Origin: Pyropia yezoensis
Lineage: Eukaryota; Rhodophyta; Bangiophyceae; Bangiales; Bangiaceae
DNA: 64,000 bases
NCBI GenBank assembly: GCA_009829735.1
Contig: CM020618.1
Location: 8,647,119 to 8,711,118, forward strand
Reading direction: 5' to 3'
The notes under the pieces were generated by a model. That model saw only the letters and a program-made list of their open reading frames with translations. It searched no databases and was not told the DNA's origin. Positions 29,994-39,756 of this stretch are shown here, piece by piece. Position numbers and translations under genes: made by a program. Position 1 is the stretch's first letter, and the number at the start of each line of letters is the position of its first letter.

Positions 29994-31925
29994 ATGAGTT
30001 CTTTTCTGTGTGGACGACAGCTGGCCGTGCCCGGGCCTCGCCGTGGCCGGGTATCCCGCCTCCGGACTTCGGGCGTGCCGTGGCTGTGGTGCGTGCTGCT
30101 GCTCTTGGCGTGTTGCGTACTGCTTTTGGTCACAGGCGGAGATGCCGGTGGCAAGGCCAAGAAGCAGCGCAAGCGCAAGGGGCGTGGCGGTAAGACAGGT
30201 GTGAAGCTGACGCCAACCCCTTCGCCGACCAAGACGTCAGACGTCATGGTACCGGCGCCGAGTGCAGAAGCACCCAAGTACACAGCGCCTCGGTCAACAG
30301 AGCCCACCATGGCGTCTCAGTCAACGGAACCCGCCGTGGCGTCTCAGTCAACGGAACCCGCCGTGGCGTCTCAGTCAACGGAACCCGCCGTGGCGTCTCA
30401 GTCGACCGAACCTGCCGTGGCATCTCAGTCAACGCAAGCCGGAACGCCCACCCCGCAGGCCGACGCGCAGTCGCCACAACTGGTGGTGGCGGAACCGGTG
30501 CCGTTGGAGGCCGCGGTCTCGTTGGAGGACACAGCCGTTCTTGTGGATGAGTTCTTCTCGAAGCACGCGCTGGTGGTCCGGACGCTGGGCGGCATGGCGC
30601 GAACACTGGAGCGTTGCCAGTCTGGCAAAGGCCGAACGAGTGCCGTCAAGGATGTGCAGCAGCAGCTCAACCCGTCCTTCACCCTGGACGCTCTTCTGAC
30701 GACGATCAACGCTATCCGCGTCATGGTGGACGCCCTTGTCGGCTCTGGCCAGTGTTCTACGTTTTTTCATCGCGTGCCAACGGGCTCCACTTGGGTCGTC
30801 TACTGCTGGACGGGGTTGCTAGTCACCTACCACGAGCCCGCCACATTTGTCATCCCCCACGTGTTGCTTGGGTGGCCGTTGCCCGCGCGCCCTGCGCGTC
30901 CGGGGTGGGACTGGCTAGCGCTTGACCCGCTGCCCCCCCTTACGCGCCGGCAACGCACAGTTCCTGTGGAGGGCGCGGATTTCGATGTGCGTGACAAACA
31001 GCGCATCCGGCACAAGAAGGCGAAGGAACTAGCCAAGGCGCGCGGCAAGGTCGTCAAGGAATATGCCAAGGCCGTCCGAAAAGCGCAGCAATTGCAAGAT
31101 AAGGCGATCAAGCAGTTCTTGGGTGTCAATCCCGAAAAGGAGACGGCGGACGAGTACGAGGGGCTCGTCGAGCTCGCCGAGGAAGCGCTTGATGCCGCGG
31201 CAGAAGGCGCGAAGGAGGACTTGAAGCACGCGCGGTTGGTCGCAGGGCAAATGCGGGATGATGCCGAAGACTCGTCGAACGGAGCGCAGACGAAAGCCAA
31301 CAAGGACGCTGTCGCGTGGATTCGCGCCGCTGAGGCCGCCTACAAGGACGCGCTGGCCCGTGCGCAGAAAGCGTACGAGGCAGCGGAAGCAGACGCGGAC
31401 AGGTGGCGAAAGAAGGCCATCCGGGAGGTGATGACGGCGGCCAAGGCGACCCGCGCGGCTGCCTATGCGGAGGCTCAGGCCATGGAAGCCCGCGCGCGGA
31501 CGGCTATGGACGAGGCGATTGCAGAGCTGGAGTTTGAGTACAAGGACGCCATTCTGCCACCGACCTCCTTGCGGATGTCTGTGGATAATGCGGCGGCGTC
31601 GACGCCGCCCCTGGACGGTCCTACGGCGTCTCGGGTGACCCTTGACTTCGACTTCGCGCCGGTGGAGCCGGACGAGGTGACGGACCTTGGGCTCGTCCCC
31701 GCGCAGCCCGGCTTCTTTTTCGAGGCCCCGTCGTCCACGACGGACGTGAAAGCCTTCACCGAGCTGAGCTTCCAGGAGCAGTACATGCCATACGGTTATG
31801 GCCTGCCGTTTGACTCCGATGTGTGCGCGAATGCGCTTCACTCGGGGGACCTGTGCACGTATGCGTGTTGTGAGTCTCGCATGCTTGGCACGGCTAGCTG
31901 TGAGCCAACGGCCATGTGTTATTGA
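29994..31925 (+). CDS. Unknown membrane-anchored Ala-rich coiled-coil protein with Cys-rich end
   Basis: A 643-residue frame from ATG 29,994. An N-terminal basic stretch precedes a strong hydrophobic segment (WLWCVLLLLACCVLLLV, about residues 30-46), a signal anchor or signal peptide. Next come a Lys/Arg cluster, a Thr/Pro linker and five nine-residue repeats STEPAVASQ. A globular-looking middle contains several Cys and Trp (about 30,520-30,960). About 31,000-31,530 is a long Ala/Lys/Glu/Arg helix, probably coiled coil. The end is acidic and closes with a six-Cys tail (CANALHSGDLCTYACC, then two more Cys). No family recognised. An extracellular or wall-linked role is inferred only from layout. 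Intronless, with codon use like its neighbours. Confidence 0.75.
   Translation: MSSFLCGRQLAVPGPRRGRVSRLRTSGVPWLWCVLLLLACCVLLLVTGGDAGGKAKKQRKRKGRGGKTGVKLTPTPSPTKTSDVMVPAPSAEAPKYTAPRSTEPTMASQSTEPAVASQSTEPAVASQSTEPAVASQSTEPAVASQSTQAGTPTPQADAQSPQLVVAEPVPLEAAVSLEDTAVLVDEFFSKHALVVRTLGGMARTLERCQSGKGRTSAVKDVQQQLNPSFTLDALLTTINAIRVMVDALVGSGQCSTFFHRVPTGSTWVVYCWTGLLVTYHEPATFVIPHVLLGWPLPARPARPGWDWLALDPLPPLTRRQRTVPVEGADFDVRDKQRIRHKKAKELAKARGKVVKEYAKAVRKAQQLQDKAIKQFLGVNPEKETADEYEGLVELAEEALDAAAEGAKEDLKHARLVAGQMRDDAEDSSNGAQTKANKDAVAWIRAAEAAYKDALARAQKAYEAAEADADRWRKKAIREVMTAAKATRAAAYAEAQAMEARARTAMDEAIAELEFEYKDAILPPTSLRMSVDNAAASTPPLDGPTASRVTLDFDFAPVEPDEVTDLGLVPAQPGFFFEAPSSTTDVKAFTELSFQEQYMPYGYGLPFDSDVCANALHSGDLCTYACCESRMLGTASCEPTAMCY
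30295..30436 (+). repeat. 27-bp coding minisatellite (about 5 units)
   Basis: Five in-frame units encode STEPAVASQ. The inner units are almost identical at DNA level, and the outer ones carry substitutions, the pattern expected from slippage or unequal exchange. Confidence 0.9.
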
Positions 31926-32452
31926 GAGGGCTCGTGAGGTGTGGCGGAGCACCCGCACACGGGGGGGCAGTGGGCGACGGCTTTCGGCGTGGGGACGGTT
32001 GGAGAGGACGGGGGGGGATGGCCGCCGCGATGCAAGTGGTCGGTCTTTTCCTGTTGCCTGTTTTGCTCCCGCATTGTTGGTATCGTCTTGTTCCTGTCGG
32101 TTTTCTTTCTCTTTTTCCGCCCCACGCTCCGCGGATGGCGGCTACTGCGCACGGGAGGTGCAGACCCCAATCGTCGGGTGCAGCGCTTTAAACGCCCTCC
32201 GCGCGCCTGCTTGATTGGGCTTCGCAGTCAGAGGGGCGGGCGCGTTGGGCCGGCGGGGTCAAACTTCGACCCCACCGCTCTCACCCCTCTTCCCTCGGCC
32301 AACATGAGCGCGCCTCCACGTCCCGGGGGGGGTGGGGGGGGGGGGCGCCAGCATCAGAGGAGCCCCTCCTAAATGTAGTCCTTCTCTTCCCCCCGCCTCC
32401 TCCAATGCCGATCTAGCCGTGCTAAAATGAGCAGCTTTCTCGGTAACTTTGA

Positions 32453-33202
32453 ATATGGTGCTTTTCCAAAAAATGGCCACATCGGTGTGGAATGCAACCT
32501 TTGACGGGACCTCGACACCGCCCCTGGATGGTCTTCCAGGCGTGTCACACGTCCGCTAGACTTTCGGGGAGCTCGATTGTGTTGGTAAGTAGTGCTGGTT
32601 GTGGGGGTCACGTGGTCGGCGATGGCCAGTTCGCGGGCTTCCGGGGACAACTGCGCAAACCGTGTCACAGGTTGCCGTGGGTTGCTGTGGACCGGTGAAA
32701 TGGGCGAGGTGGTTCCAGTCTGGTGTGCTAATGCGGGTCTCGGGTTGTTAACTATGTGGCCTCACGACCCCCTCAGGCCTTCATGGTTATTGGCCGTTTG
32801 AATCTCAGAGGCGGACCCAAGTCGTTCCGTGAGACCAGGCCGGGTCTTAGAGTCCGGGTTGCGGCCTGCGAGTGCTGGTTGCGGACGCTTCCGGCAACCT
32901 GCGAAAACGTGTCGAGCATGCGATTGGTCAATGTAATCACGAGGCTTGTCTTGCAACGTGTGCTGATTTGATTGCTCAGCATGCGTGGGCAGATGGCCCA
33001 AATGACGTGCCCAACCGTCACATTCTCTGAAGTTACATGCATCTCAGCCTGTGGCCGGTGCGATCTGCGCGCTCCGTGCCCTACTATTGGCTGCACGTAA
33101 TGTGGACCAGTCCCGCGATCAAGTGGGCCAGATACTGTTGCTGTTTGCATCGAAGGTTGCGTTCCCACACCGAGGTGGCCATTTTTGGGAAAAGCACCAT
33201 AT
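32453..33202. repeat. Long inverted repeat pair (about 50 bp each, 650 bp apart)
   Basis: 32,453-32,502 and the complement of 33,153-33,202 match over about 50 bases with a few mismatches, sharing ATATGGTGCTTTTCC and ATGGCCAC. Both arms read YGAFPKNGH in the outward-facing sense, so they may be remnants of one coding segment present in two orientations rather than terminal repeats. No target duplication was seen around them. Confidence 0.75.
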
Positions 33203-33241
33203 GCTACCTTAAAACTCCTATGGTACAGTGTGTATTCGGTT

Positions 33242-33267
33242 ATTGTGCTTCCAGTAAAAAGTGGATG
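33242..33267 (+). repeat. 26-bp identity with 51,949-51,974 (opposite strand) within a diverged paralogous segment
   Basis: Exactly 26 bases match the complement of 51,949-51,974. Weaker similarity continues for about 80 bases, and both read IHFLLEAQ in the coding direction. This is likely the edge of a repeated, degenerate transposon gene. Confidence 0.7.
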
Positions 33268-33689
33268 TGTCGCCATGGTGAACGTGAGAACATCATGTCA
33301 AATGGACGCGGGACTTGATGCAAACGAGACGCGGACGTGAAATTGATTCCGCAAATGGTCGTCTGACATGAACAATACTGGCGTCTGATACGCTGCCGAG
33401 GTACACACCTGATGAACATAACTGGAATATTTCGGAACACAGTGTCTGACACAGCTCTGCTGCTTTGTCGCATAGAGAGCCCGCCAGACCAGGAACAATG
33501 AACATGATTTTCTCTTCCTATAAACCGATTGGACGACCGACGTGAGCAAGAGATGAGGGACAAAACGCGAGGAGGCAGCACCTATCGTTGGTCTCAGAGG
33601 CGACGCTGGCCTGTGAGTGGTTCAACACAGGCAGCAGCCATCAGATGCAAAAAAATTGATCCGAGCCCCGGGCCGCTGTGGCTTCCGAC

Positions 33690-35168
33690 ATGACTCAGTT
33701 CTTAGACCATCATCGTGCACGGACGAGGGTCCGAGTCCAGCTCGGCTCTCGAGACCTTGGAACTCCCAGAGCTCGACCCAGAACTTCAGCTCCGTGGGAT
33801 CCGCACAAATTGAAGGCATCAGAGCTCCATCACTGCAGCCTGTCTGCGGCCCGACGCGCTCTCCGGCCTAAACCAAAATTTACAAAAAAATTCTCTACTC
33901 TGGTGTACAGCGGCTCGGAACATCAGCTGTACGCGTACATGGCGTTTTGTGTCCCACAAACATCAGATGAGCACTCTGATGCATGGAACATGCAGCTTTG
34001 TGCTCCACCTTGCATGCCGCCCCCATCTCGCTTTTCTCCCATACACCTGGAGCTGGTGTTTTTCCCTGACCCAGCTCACATGTTTCCTATTGCGATACGC
34101 TGGCAGGTGATTCGGAATCGTCTGCAAGGACTCTCTTGGGAGACCATTACCGATCATGTGGGCTGCAGTCTGTCGGCGGCGCAACAGTGGTGGGCTAATT
34201 ATGAGCGCCACGGATCTCCGTGGAACGACGACGCCATCCACAATCGACACGCAGATGCCGCGGTTTTTAACGAACGTTTTTTGGTGGCGCTCGACCACAT
34301 CGTGCGTTCTCACCCGGAGATGTTCCTGTGGGAGATTGGGGCGATTTTTCGTAAGCTTGGGGAACTACCAGGTTGGGAGGAGGCGTGGCCCGTGTCATCT
34401 TCGACCTTGAGCGCGATGCTGCGAAGCATTGGATATTCCCTGAAATGCGTGGAGCGGTTGGCGTTGGAGCGGTGCCCGGCGCGACGGGCCGCGTTTGGAC
34501 GGCTCTACCTCGACATTCCAGATCGGTGCATTGTCGTCGTAGACGAGACCCACATCGCTGGCCCAGCCATGGTTCGACGCCGTGGACGGGCGCCAGTTGG
34601 CAGAGCTCTGGAGGCCCTTGCACCAGATCCTCGCGTGCGGCCTAGGTTTTCGTCTACCGTGGCTGTGTCGTATACAAGGGGCATCCTAGAGCTAGCTGTT
34701 AACGAGGTTCCTCCTGCGCAGAACGGCGACGATTTTATCCTTTTTTGTGTCAGCCTGGTGCGCAGGATGAATGCTTTTGTGCCGGGTGTGCCGTGGGCGG
34801 AGCAGCCTGACGATTGTGTCCTTGTGTATGACAACGCCTCTGTGCACACTGCGCTGGTGGACATGATTTTGGACATTAACGGTGTGCATCGTCTGCGACT
34901 GTCACCGTACTCCCCCGACTTCTCTGCCATAGAGCCCGTTTTTAATGACTACAAGCATGCCGTGCGCACCATCTCTTATCACCACCCCGACCTCCCGGAC
35001 CGTATTGCGCACGTACTTGCTTTTGCTTCTTTGTCTTTGGCGTCTGCTCAGGGTCACTATCGCGAGGCCCGGCGGCAGGTTTTGCGGAACCTCCCGGAGC
35101 TGACTGGAGCGGGCCGGCCGCTGCAAGGCGTTTTTGCCCGTCTTCCTGTTGCGTTAAATGCGCCTTGA
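33690..35168 (+). CDS. Tc1/mariner-IS630-type DDE transposase
   Basis: A 492-residue frame from ATG 33,690; the true start may be internal, because the first about 110 residues look unrelated to transposases. A helix-turn-helix-like region (WQVIRNRLQGLSWETITDHV) would bind the element ends. The catalytic domain has the three acidic residues in typical settings: D of VVVDETHI (about 34,540), D of VYDNASVH (about 34,830), and E of PYSPDFSAIEP 33 residues later. This is the pattern of the IS630/Tc1/mariner superfamily, which inserts at TA. No internal stop. Flanking terminal repeats were not found, so the element may be old or its ends diverged. The stop is only a few bases from the GC-rich block. 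Confidence 0.88.
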   Translation: MTQFLDHHRARTRVRVQLGSRDLGTPRARPRTSAPWDPHKLKASELHHCSLSAARRALRPKPKFTKKFSTLVYSGSEHQLYAYMAFCVPQTSDEHSDAWNMQLCAPPCMPPPSRFSPIHLELVFFPDPAHMFPIAIRWQVIRNRLQGLSWETITDHVGCSLSAAQQWWANYERHGSPWNDDAIHNRHADAAVFNERFLVALDHIVRSHPEMFLWEIGAIFRKLGELPGWEEAWPVSSSTLSAMLRSIGYSLKCVERLALERCPARRAAFGRLYLDIPDRCIVVVDETHIAGPAMVRRRGRAPVGRALEALAPDPRVRPRFSSTVAVSYTRGILELAVNEVPPAQNGDDFILFCVSLVRRMNAFVPGVPWAEQPDDCVLVYDNASVHTALVDMILDINGVHRLRLSPYSPDFSAIEPVFNDYKHAVRTISYHHPDLPDRIAHVLAFASLSLASAQGHYREARRQVLRNLPELTGAGRPLQGVFARLPVALNAP

Positions 35169-36639
35169 CGCTCAGCAATTTTTCTCCTCCGGGTGAATGG
35201 ACTTGCGCCTCGCCAGTCCTGCCCCCTGGAAGCGGCGGCGGCCGCGGCGGCGTCCGACGGCCGCGACCGCCCGCCGAGGCGTACGTGTACGCGCCGGCCG
35301 CGTCGCGGGTGGCGTCGCCCGCGGCGGCCGCGGCGGTCGGCAATGGCGGCCGTCAGCCCCGTGGCGGCGGCGACAACGGCAGCGGCTGCGGCGGCGGCGG
35401 CGGCAGCCACCTGCGCGGTGCAAGCAGCCCTAGCGGTGGCGGCTGTGGCGGCACGCCGCCGCCGCGGCTGCATTCGGCGATGATCGGCGGCGGAGACGTG
35501 GGCGTGGCCGCCGCGGCCGCCGCGGACGAGGCCGCGTGGGCGGTGTGGCGGCCGCCCGCGGCGGGCGCCCACTCGGAGGGCAGCGGCCGCAGCGGTGGGT
35601 GTGGTGGCGGCTGGCGGGGTGACGGCGGCGGACGGGGCGGCCGTGGGGGTGGCGGCGGCGGGGACATCCCGCCACTCGCGCGCCCGCCGCCGTCGGCGGC
35701 GGCCGTGGCGGCGGCCGTCAGCGGCGGCGGCGTGTCGTCGTCGCCGCCGCCGCCGCCGCTCGGGCGGCTGCCCCTAGCCGCTTCACTTGCGGTGGAGCAC
35801 GGCCGTCCCGGCCGGGGCGGCGTTGCGGTACTAGTAAATGCGAGCGCGGACACGTCGCTGCGGTGGCGGCCGGCCGCGGCGGCGGCCAAGGCGGCTGGCC
35901 GCTGGGGCGGCGACGCCCCTCGGAACGAGGCGGGCGGCGGCCGCAGGGGGGAGGAGCCTCCCGCCAGGGCCGTTAGGCGGGGGGGGCGGTGGGGGGGTGT
36001 GAGCCGCCCGTGGCAGCCGACGCCCGCCGTGGTGGCGGCGGTGTTGGTGGGGACTGGGGGGACTTAAAGGCCGCCACGGGTGGTCAGCGAGAGACGGCGG
36101 CGGCTGCGGTGGTGGCGGTGGCGGGCCTGGCCGGCCGGCCGCCGCCACGGCGGGCTGGCCCGCCGCCCCGGACTGGCGGCCTGCCGCGGCCGCCGGCGAC
36201 GGCGCTCGGGCGACCAGCAGCGGCGGCGGCGGCTCCGGCCCCCCTAACCGCGGTGAGCGGCAGGCGGCGGCGGCGGCTGGGCGGCGCCCGCCACGTCCGT
36301 GGCGGCGGCCTCGGCGCCCGCCGCGTCGGCGCCGCCGCGCCCACCGCCGCCGGTGGGCGCGGTGGGGGGGGAGGGCGTGGTGAGCGGAGGGGAGGTTGCC
36401 CGGGGGGGGGGGGGGGGCTGCTGCCGGTGGCGCGGTCGCCCACGCCGCGGCCGCCGCCGCCGTCGCCACCGCAGACCGCGTATCCGGCGGGCGCGTGCGA
36501 GACCCTGCGGCGGGGTGTGCCGTGGGTGCCGTTGCCGGCGACGGGGGCGGGTGGTTGCGGCGGGGGGGGTGGTGGCAGAGGTGGCGGCGGCCGCTGGGCC
36601 GACCTGTCGCCGCCACCGCCGCTGCCGCCGCCACCGCCT
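35169..36639. other. Start of the ultra-GC-rich block, coding unclear
   Basis: Ala/Gly/Pro simple sequence open in most frames of both strands. The plus strand has the most protein-like stretch (LAVEHGRPGRGGVAVLVNAS near 35,800), so upstream exons of the LRR-like gene may lie here. I could not fix a start, strand or splice sites. Confidence 0.4.
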
Positions 36640-38805
36640 CCATCGGCCCGGTACGTGCGGGCGCGGTGCCCGTCGCCGAGCCGCTCGCCGCGTACCGGCG
36701 GGCGGCGGCGCTCGCCGCCGCCGCGGGCGACGCGGGCGTCCGGCGGAGCGCGCTGTCCTACTTTTTGATTGTCGCCGCGGCGGCGCTCGGGCGGGAGCGC
36801 AAGGCCGGCGCCGCGGATGGGGGTGGGGGGGGGGGTGGGGGTGGGGGGGAGCTGGGGCTCGCCGCGGCGGCCGCACTTGCCACCGAGGTGGACGCCGCCC
36901 GCGCCGAGCTGCGCGCGCGGACGGCGGCCAAGGCAGCGACGGCGGCGGCCACGACGGCGGCGGCCGCGGCCGGCGGCGACGCTGCGGACGGAGCGGCGGC
37001 GCCGGTGGACCCGGCGGCGGACGCGGCGGCGGCGCGCGCGCTCGAGGCGCTCATGTGGGATGGCCCCGCGGGGGGGCGGGGTGGGGGGGGGGTGCCGCCG
37101 TCGGCTCTCTGGACGCGCACGATGGGTCCGCCCGGGGCGGCGGCGGCAGCCAGGTGGGGGGGGGGCTGGCTGCGCCGCCGCCGCCGCCGCGGGGAGTGGC
37201 GACAGCGACGCGGGGGGGGGGGGGGGGGGGGGCGCCGCCGCCGCCTCCGCCGTGGGGGACGCGGGGCGCACCCGGCGGGGCCACGGCGGGGGCGGGAGGG
37301 GACGTTCCGGCGGCGGTGGCCGCGACGGGAGGCGTCGTTGGAGGGGGAGGAGACCGCTGGGGGGGGGGCTTGTGGGGACGATGGGGGGTGGGACGAGACG
37401 CAAGGCGAGGCGGACGACGAGCCGGTGTATGGCATCGTGAATGACGGGATGGAGGACTTTGGGGGGAGTGGGGGGGGACTGGGGTGGGGGGGGGAGGGGT
37501 GGGGGGACGCGGCTGACTCGGACGTTGACGGCGGCGGCGGTGGCGGCGGTGGCGGCGGCGGCGGTGGTGGTGGTGATGGCGGCGGCGGGTCGTCCTCGAT
37601 GTACACGTCGTCGCCGCCGCGGCGGCACGCGGCGGGCGGCCGCCGCGGCCGCCCCGGCGGGCGGCCCCGGCGGCCGTCGGCAGGTGGCCGCGGCGCGTCC
37701 CCCCCCCCCCCCGCGGCGGCGGGCGGGCGGTCGGCCAAGCTGGGGCGGTGGCGGTGTGGGCGCGCCGCGGCCGACCCGCTCGACGGCTTCCTCGTCGACG
37801 ATGGCGCCCGCTGGCCCGCCGTCGCGGGGGGGGCGGCCCGCCGCCCGCGGCCGCGGGGGGGGGGGGGGGCGCGCCCGCCGCCGCCGCCAGCGGTCATTGC
37901 CAGGGGCGTCTGGTAGGGGGGATGGGGGCGCCTGGCCACGGCTGGCCCGCCGATGATGGCGGGGGCGGGAGTGGGAGCGAGGAAGACTGGGCGTCGGTGG
38001 GTGGGAGGGGGGGGGGGGGGGGGGGGTGGGGTAGCTCGGGCGGGTCGGACGCCGACGCTGCCGCCGCGGCGGTTGCAGACGCTGTGCCGTTCTGCCCGCC
38101 GCCGTCGCTCGCGCTGATGCCGCTGGCGCCGCCGACGCTGCTGGGCGGTGGGGGCGGCGGCGGTGGTGGTGGTGGTGGTGGTGGTGGTGGTGGGGGGGAG
38201 GTGGCGGTGGATGGGGGGGGAGAGGTATGGGGGGGAGGAGCGGCGGCGGCACCGTCGGCGGAGCATATCACCCGTGGCCCGCGACTTACGTGGCGGCGGC
38301 GGCGGCGGCCACCGCCGCCGCCACCACCGCCCGCGTCGTGGTGCGGCGGCCCGGCCGGGCAGACGAGTGGGTTGTCAGCCCCATCCCCGCCGGGTCCCCC
38401 CCCGCCGGCGCGGCCGCCGCGGCGGAAGCGGCCACCCCCGGCACCGCCGCGTGGCTCGCCGCCCGCGTCACAGCCGCGCTCGCCGAAGTGCACAGGGCGG
38501 CGGTGGCGGTCGCACCACCGGGGGTGGTGCGCGTCGGGCCGCCGCCGCCCGACGGGTCCGCGGTGGGGGTGTACGCCGCCGAGGTGGGGGCGGTGCGCCG
38601 GCTGGGGCTCGCCGCCGCGTACGCGGTGGCGTGCCGCGGGGATGGGGGGGGGTGGGGCTGCCGGCCATTGTGGCAGCGTGTTCGGTCGCGGACGCGCCCG
38701 CCGCTGGCATGGGGGGGGGGGGGGGCGCCGCGTGCGCCGAGCCGGGCGGGTCGGAGGAGGCCGCCTCGCAGGAGGAGGCTGCCCGCCGCGGCGGCGGCGG
38801 CCGCG

Positions 38806-38839
<34 letters not shown>

Positions 38840-39756
38840 CGGCGGCGGCAGCGCGGCGGCGGCCCCCCCCGGCGGGGGCCCGTGTGGGGCGGTGGACCTG
38901 ACGGGCGCCAACGTGGCCAACGGGGACGTTGGGCGGCTGCTCGACGCGGCGGCGCGGGCGGCCACGCCGCTGCGCGTGCTGCGGCTGGCCGCCAACGTGC
39001 GCCTGACGGACGCGACGGCGGCGCGGCTGGTGTCCGCCGCCGCCGCGAGCGCTGCCTCCGCGCGACAGGGGGGGGGGGGGGGGGGGGGGGGGGGAGGGCG
39101 TTGGTGAACGGGGTGGCGGCTTTGGCGTGGGCGGTACCGGCCTGGGCGGTGGTGCTGGTGGTGGTGGCAATGGTGGTGCTGGTGCTGCTGGTAGCGAAGG
39201 CGAGGGCACCGGCGACGGCAACGGTGACGGCGACGGTGACGGCGACGGTGACGGCGACGGCGCCGGCGACGGCACCGGCGACGTCCTCGGCGACGACGGC
39301 GCCGGCGGCGGCGGCACGGCGGGCGACGCCACTGGCGCGTGCGGCCCCTTTAGCGCTCTCGCCGATCTCGACCTCTCCGCCACTGGCGTGGGCGCGGGTG
39401 GCTTCCGGCGCCTCGCGGCGGCGGCGGCGTCGCCCCCCACGGCGTCGGGCCCGGGCGGCCGCCGCGTCCTGGCCGCGTCCTACGGTGGCCCTGGCGGCGG
39501 CGGCGACGCGGCGGTGGACGGCGTTGCCACGGGCGTCGGGGCGCTGCTTCGGGAAAAGGGGGTCACCGCCTTCCGCCTCTACCGCAACGTGCTGCCTCCC
39601 GCGTTTCTGATGCGCCTCGCCGCGCGCGTGGTGGGGTGGGGGGGGTGGCGGGGCGCCAGCGGCGGCGGCGGCGCGGCGGACCCGGCCGGGCCGCCCCTCT
39701 GGCTGCCGCCAGCCGCGTCCGCTGTGCCCGCCCCCACACCGTTTGCCTACAGTGCG
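36640..39756 (+). CDS. LRR-like protein with very long low-complexity inserts, frame broken at G runs
   Basis: Protein-like plus-strand segments follow one another in changing frames: AYRRAAALAAAAGDAGVRRS (about 36,690), DDEPVYGIVNDGMEDF (about 37,420), LDGFLVDDGARWP (about 37,790), VVSPIPAGSPP and VYAAEVGAVRRLG (about 38,370-38,610), then leucine-rich-repeat-like lines AVDLTGANVANGDVGRLLDA, LRVLRLAANVRLTDATAARL and LADLDLSATGVGAGGFRRLA (about 38,890-39,430). Frame changes coincide with poly-G tracts. The repeats resemble the ribonuclease-inhibitor type, used for protein binding. A GTGAGG donor at 39,757 and a TTTGCTTACAG acceptor ending at 40,136 may define an intron. Start, exact frame and end are unresolved. 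Treat this as one gene region, not a finished model. Confidence 0.4.
39068..39094. repeat. Homopolymer tract of 27 G inside the LRR-like region
   Basis: An uninterrupted G run between the second and third LRR-like lines. The reading frame differs on its two sides. Confidence 0.9.

Larger units (their letters stand above)
31926..33689. other. Transposon-remnant region, no intact gene
   Basis: GC falls from about 32,400 on. The region contains a pair of long inverted repeats (32,453-32,502 and 33,153-33,202) and a segment related to 51.9 kb (33,242-33,400). Short frames on both strands look like broken coding sequence, not complete genes. Confidence 0.55.

Noticed and set aside
36084-38252. 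722-codon Pro/Arg-rich minus-strand frame
   Set aside because: It is the complement of Gly/Ala/Asp coding on the plus strand, almost pure Pro/Arg/Ala with no motif. GC-rich simple sequence is open in all frames.
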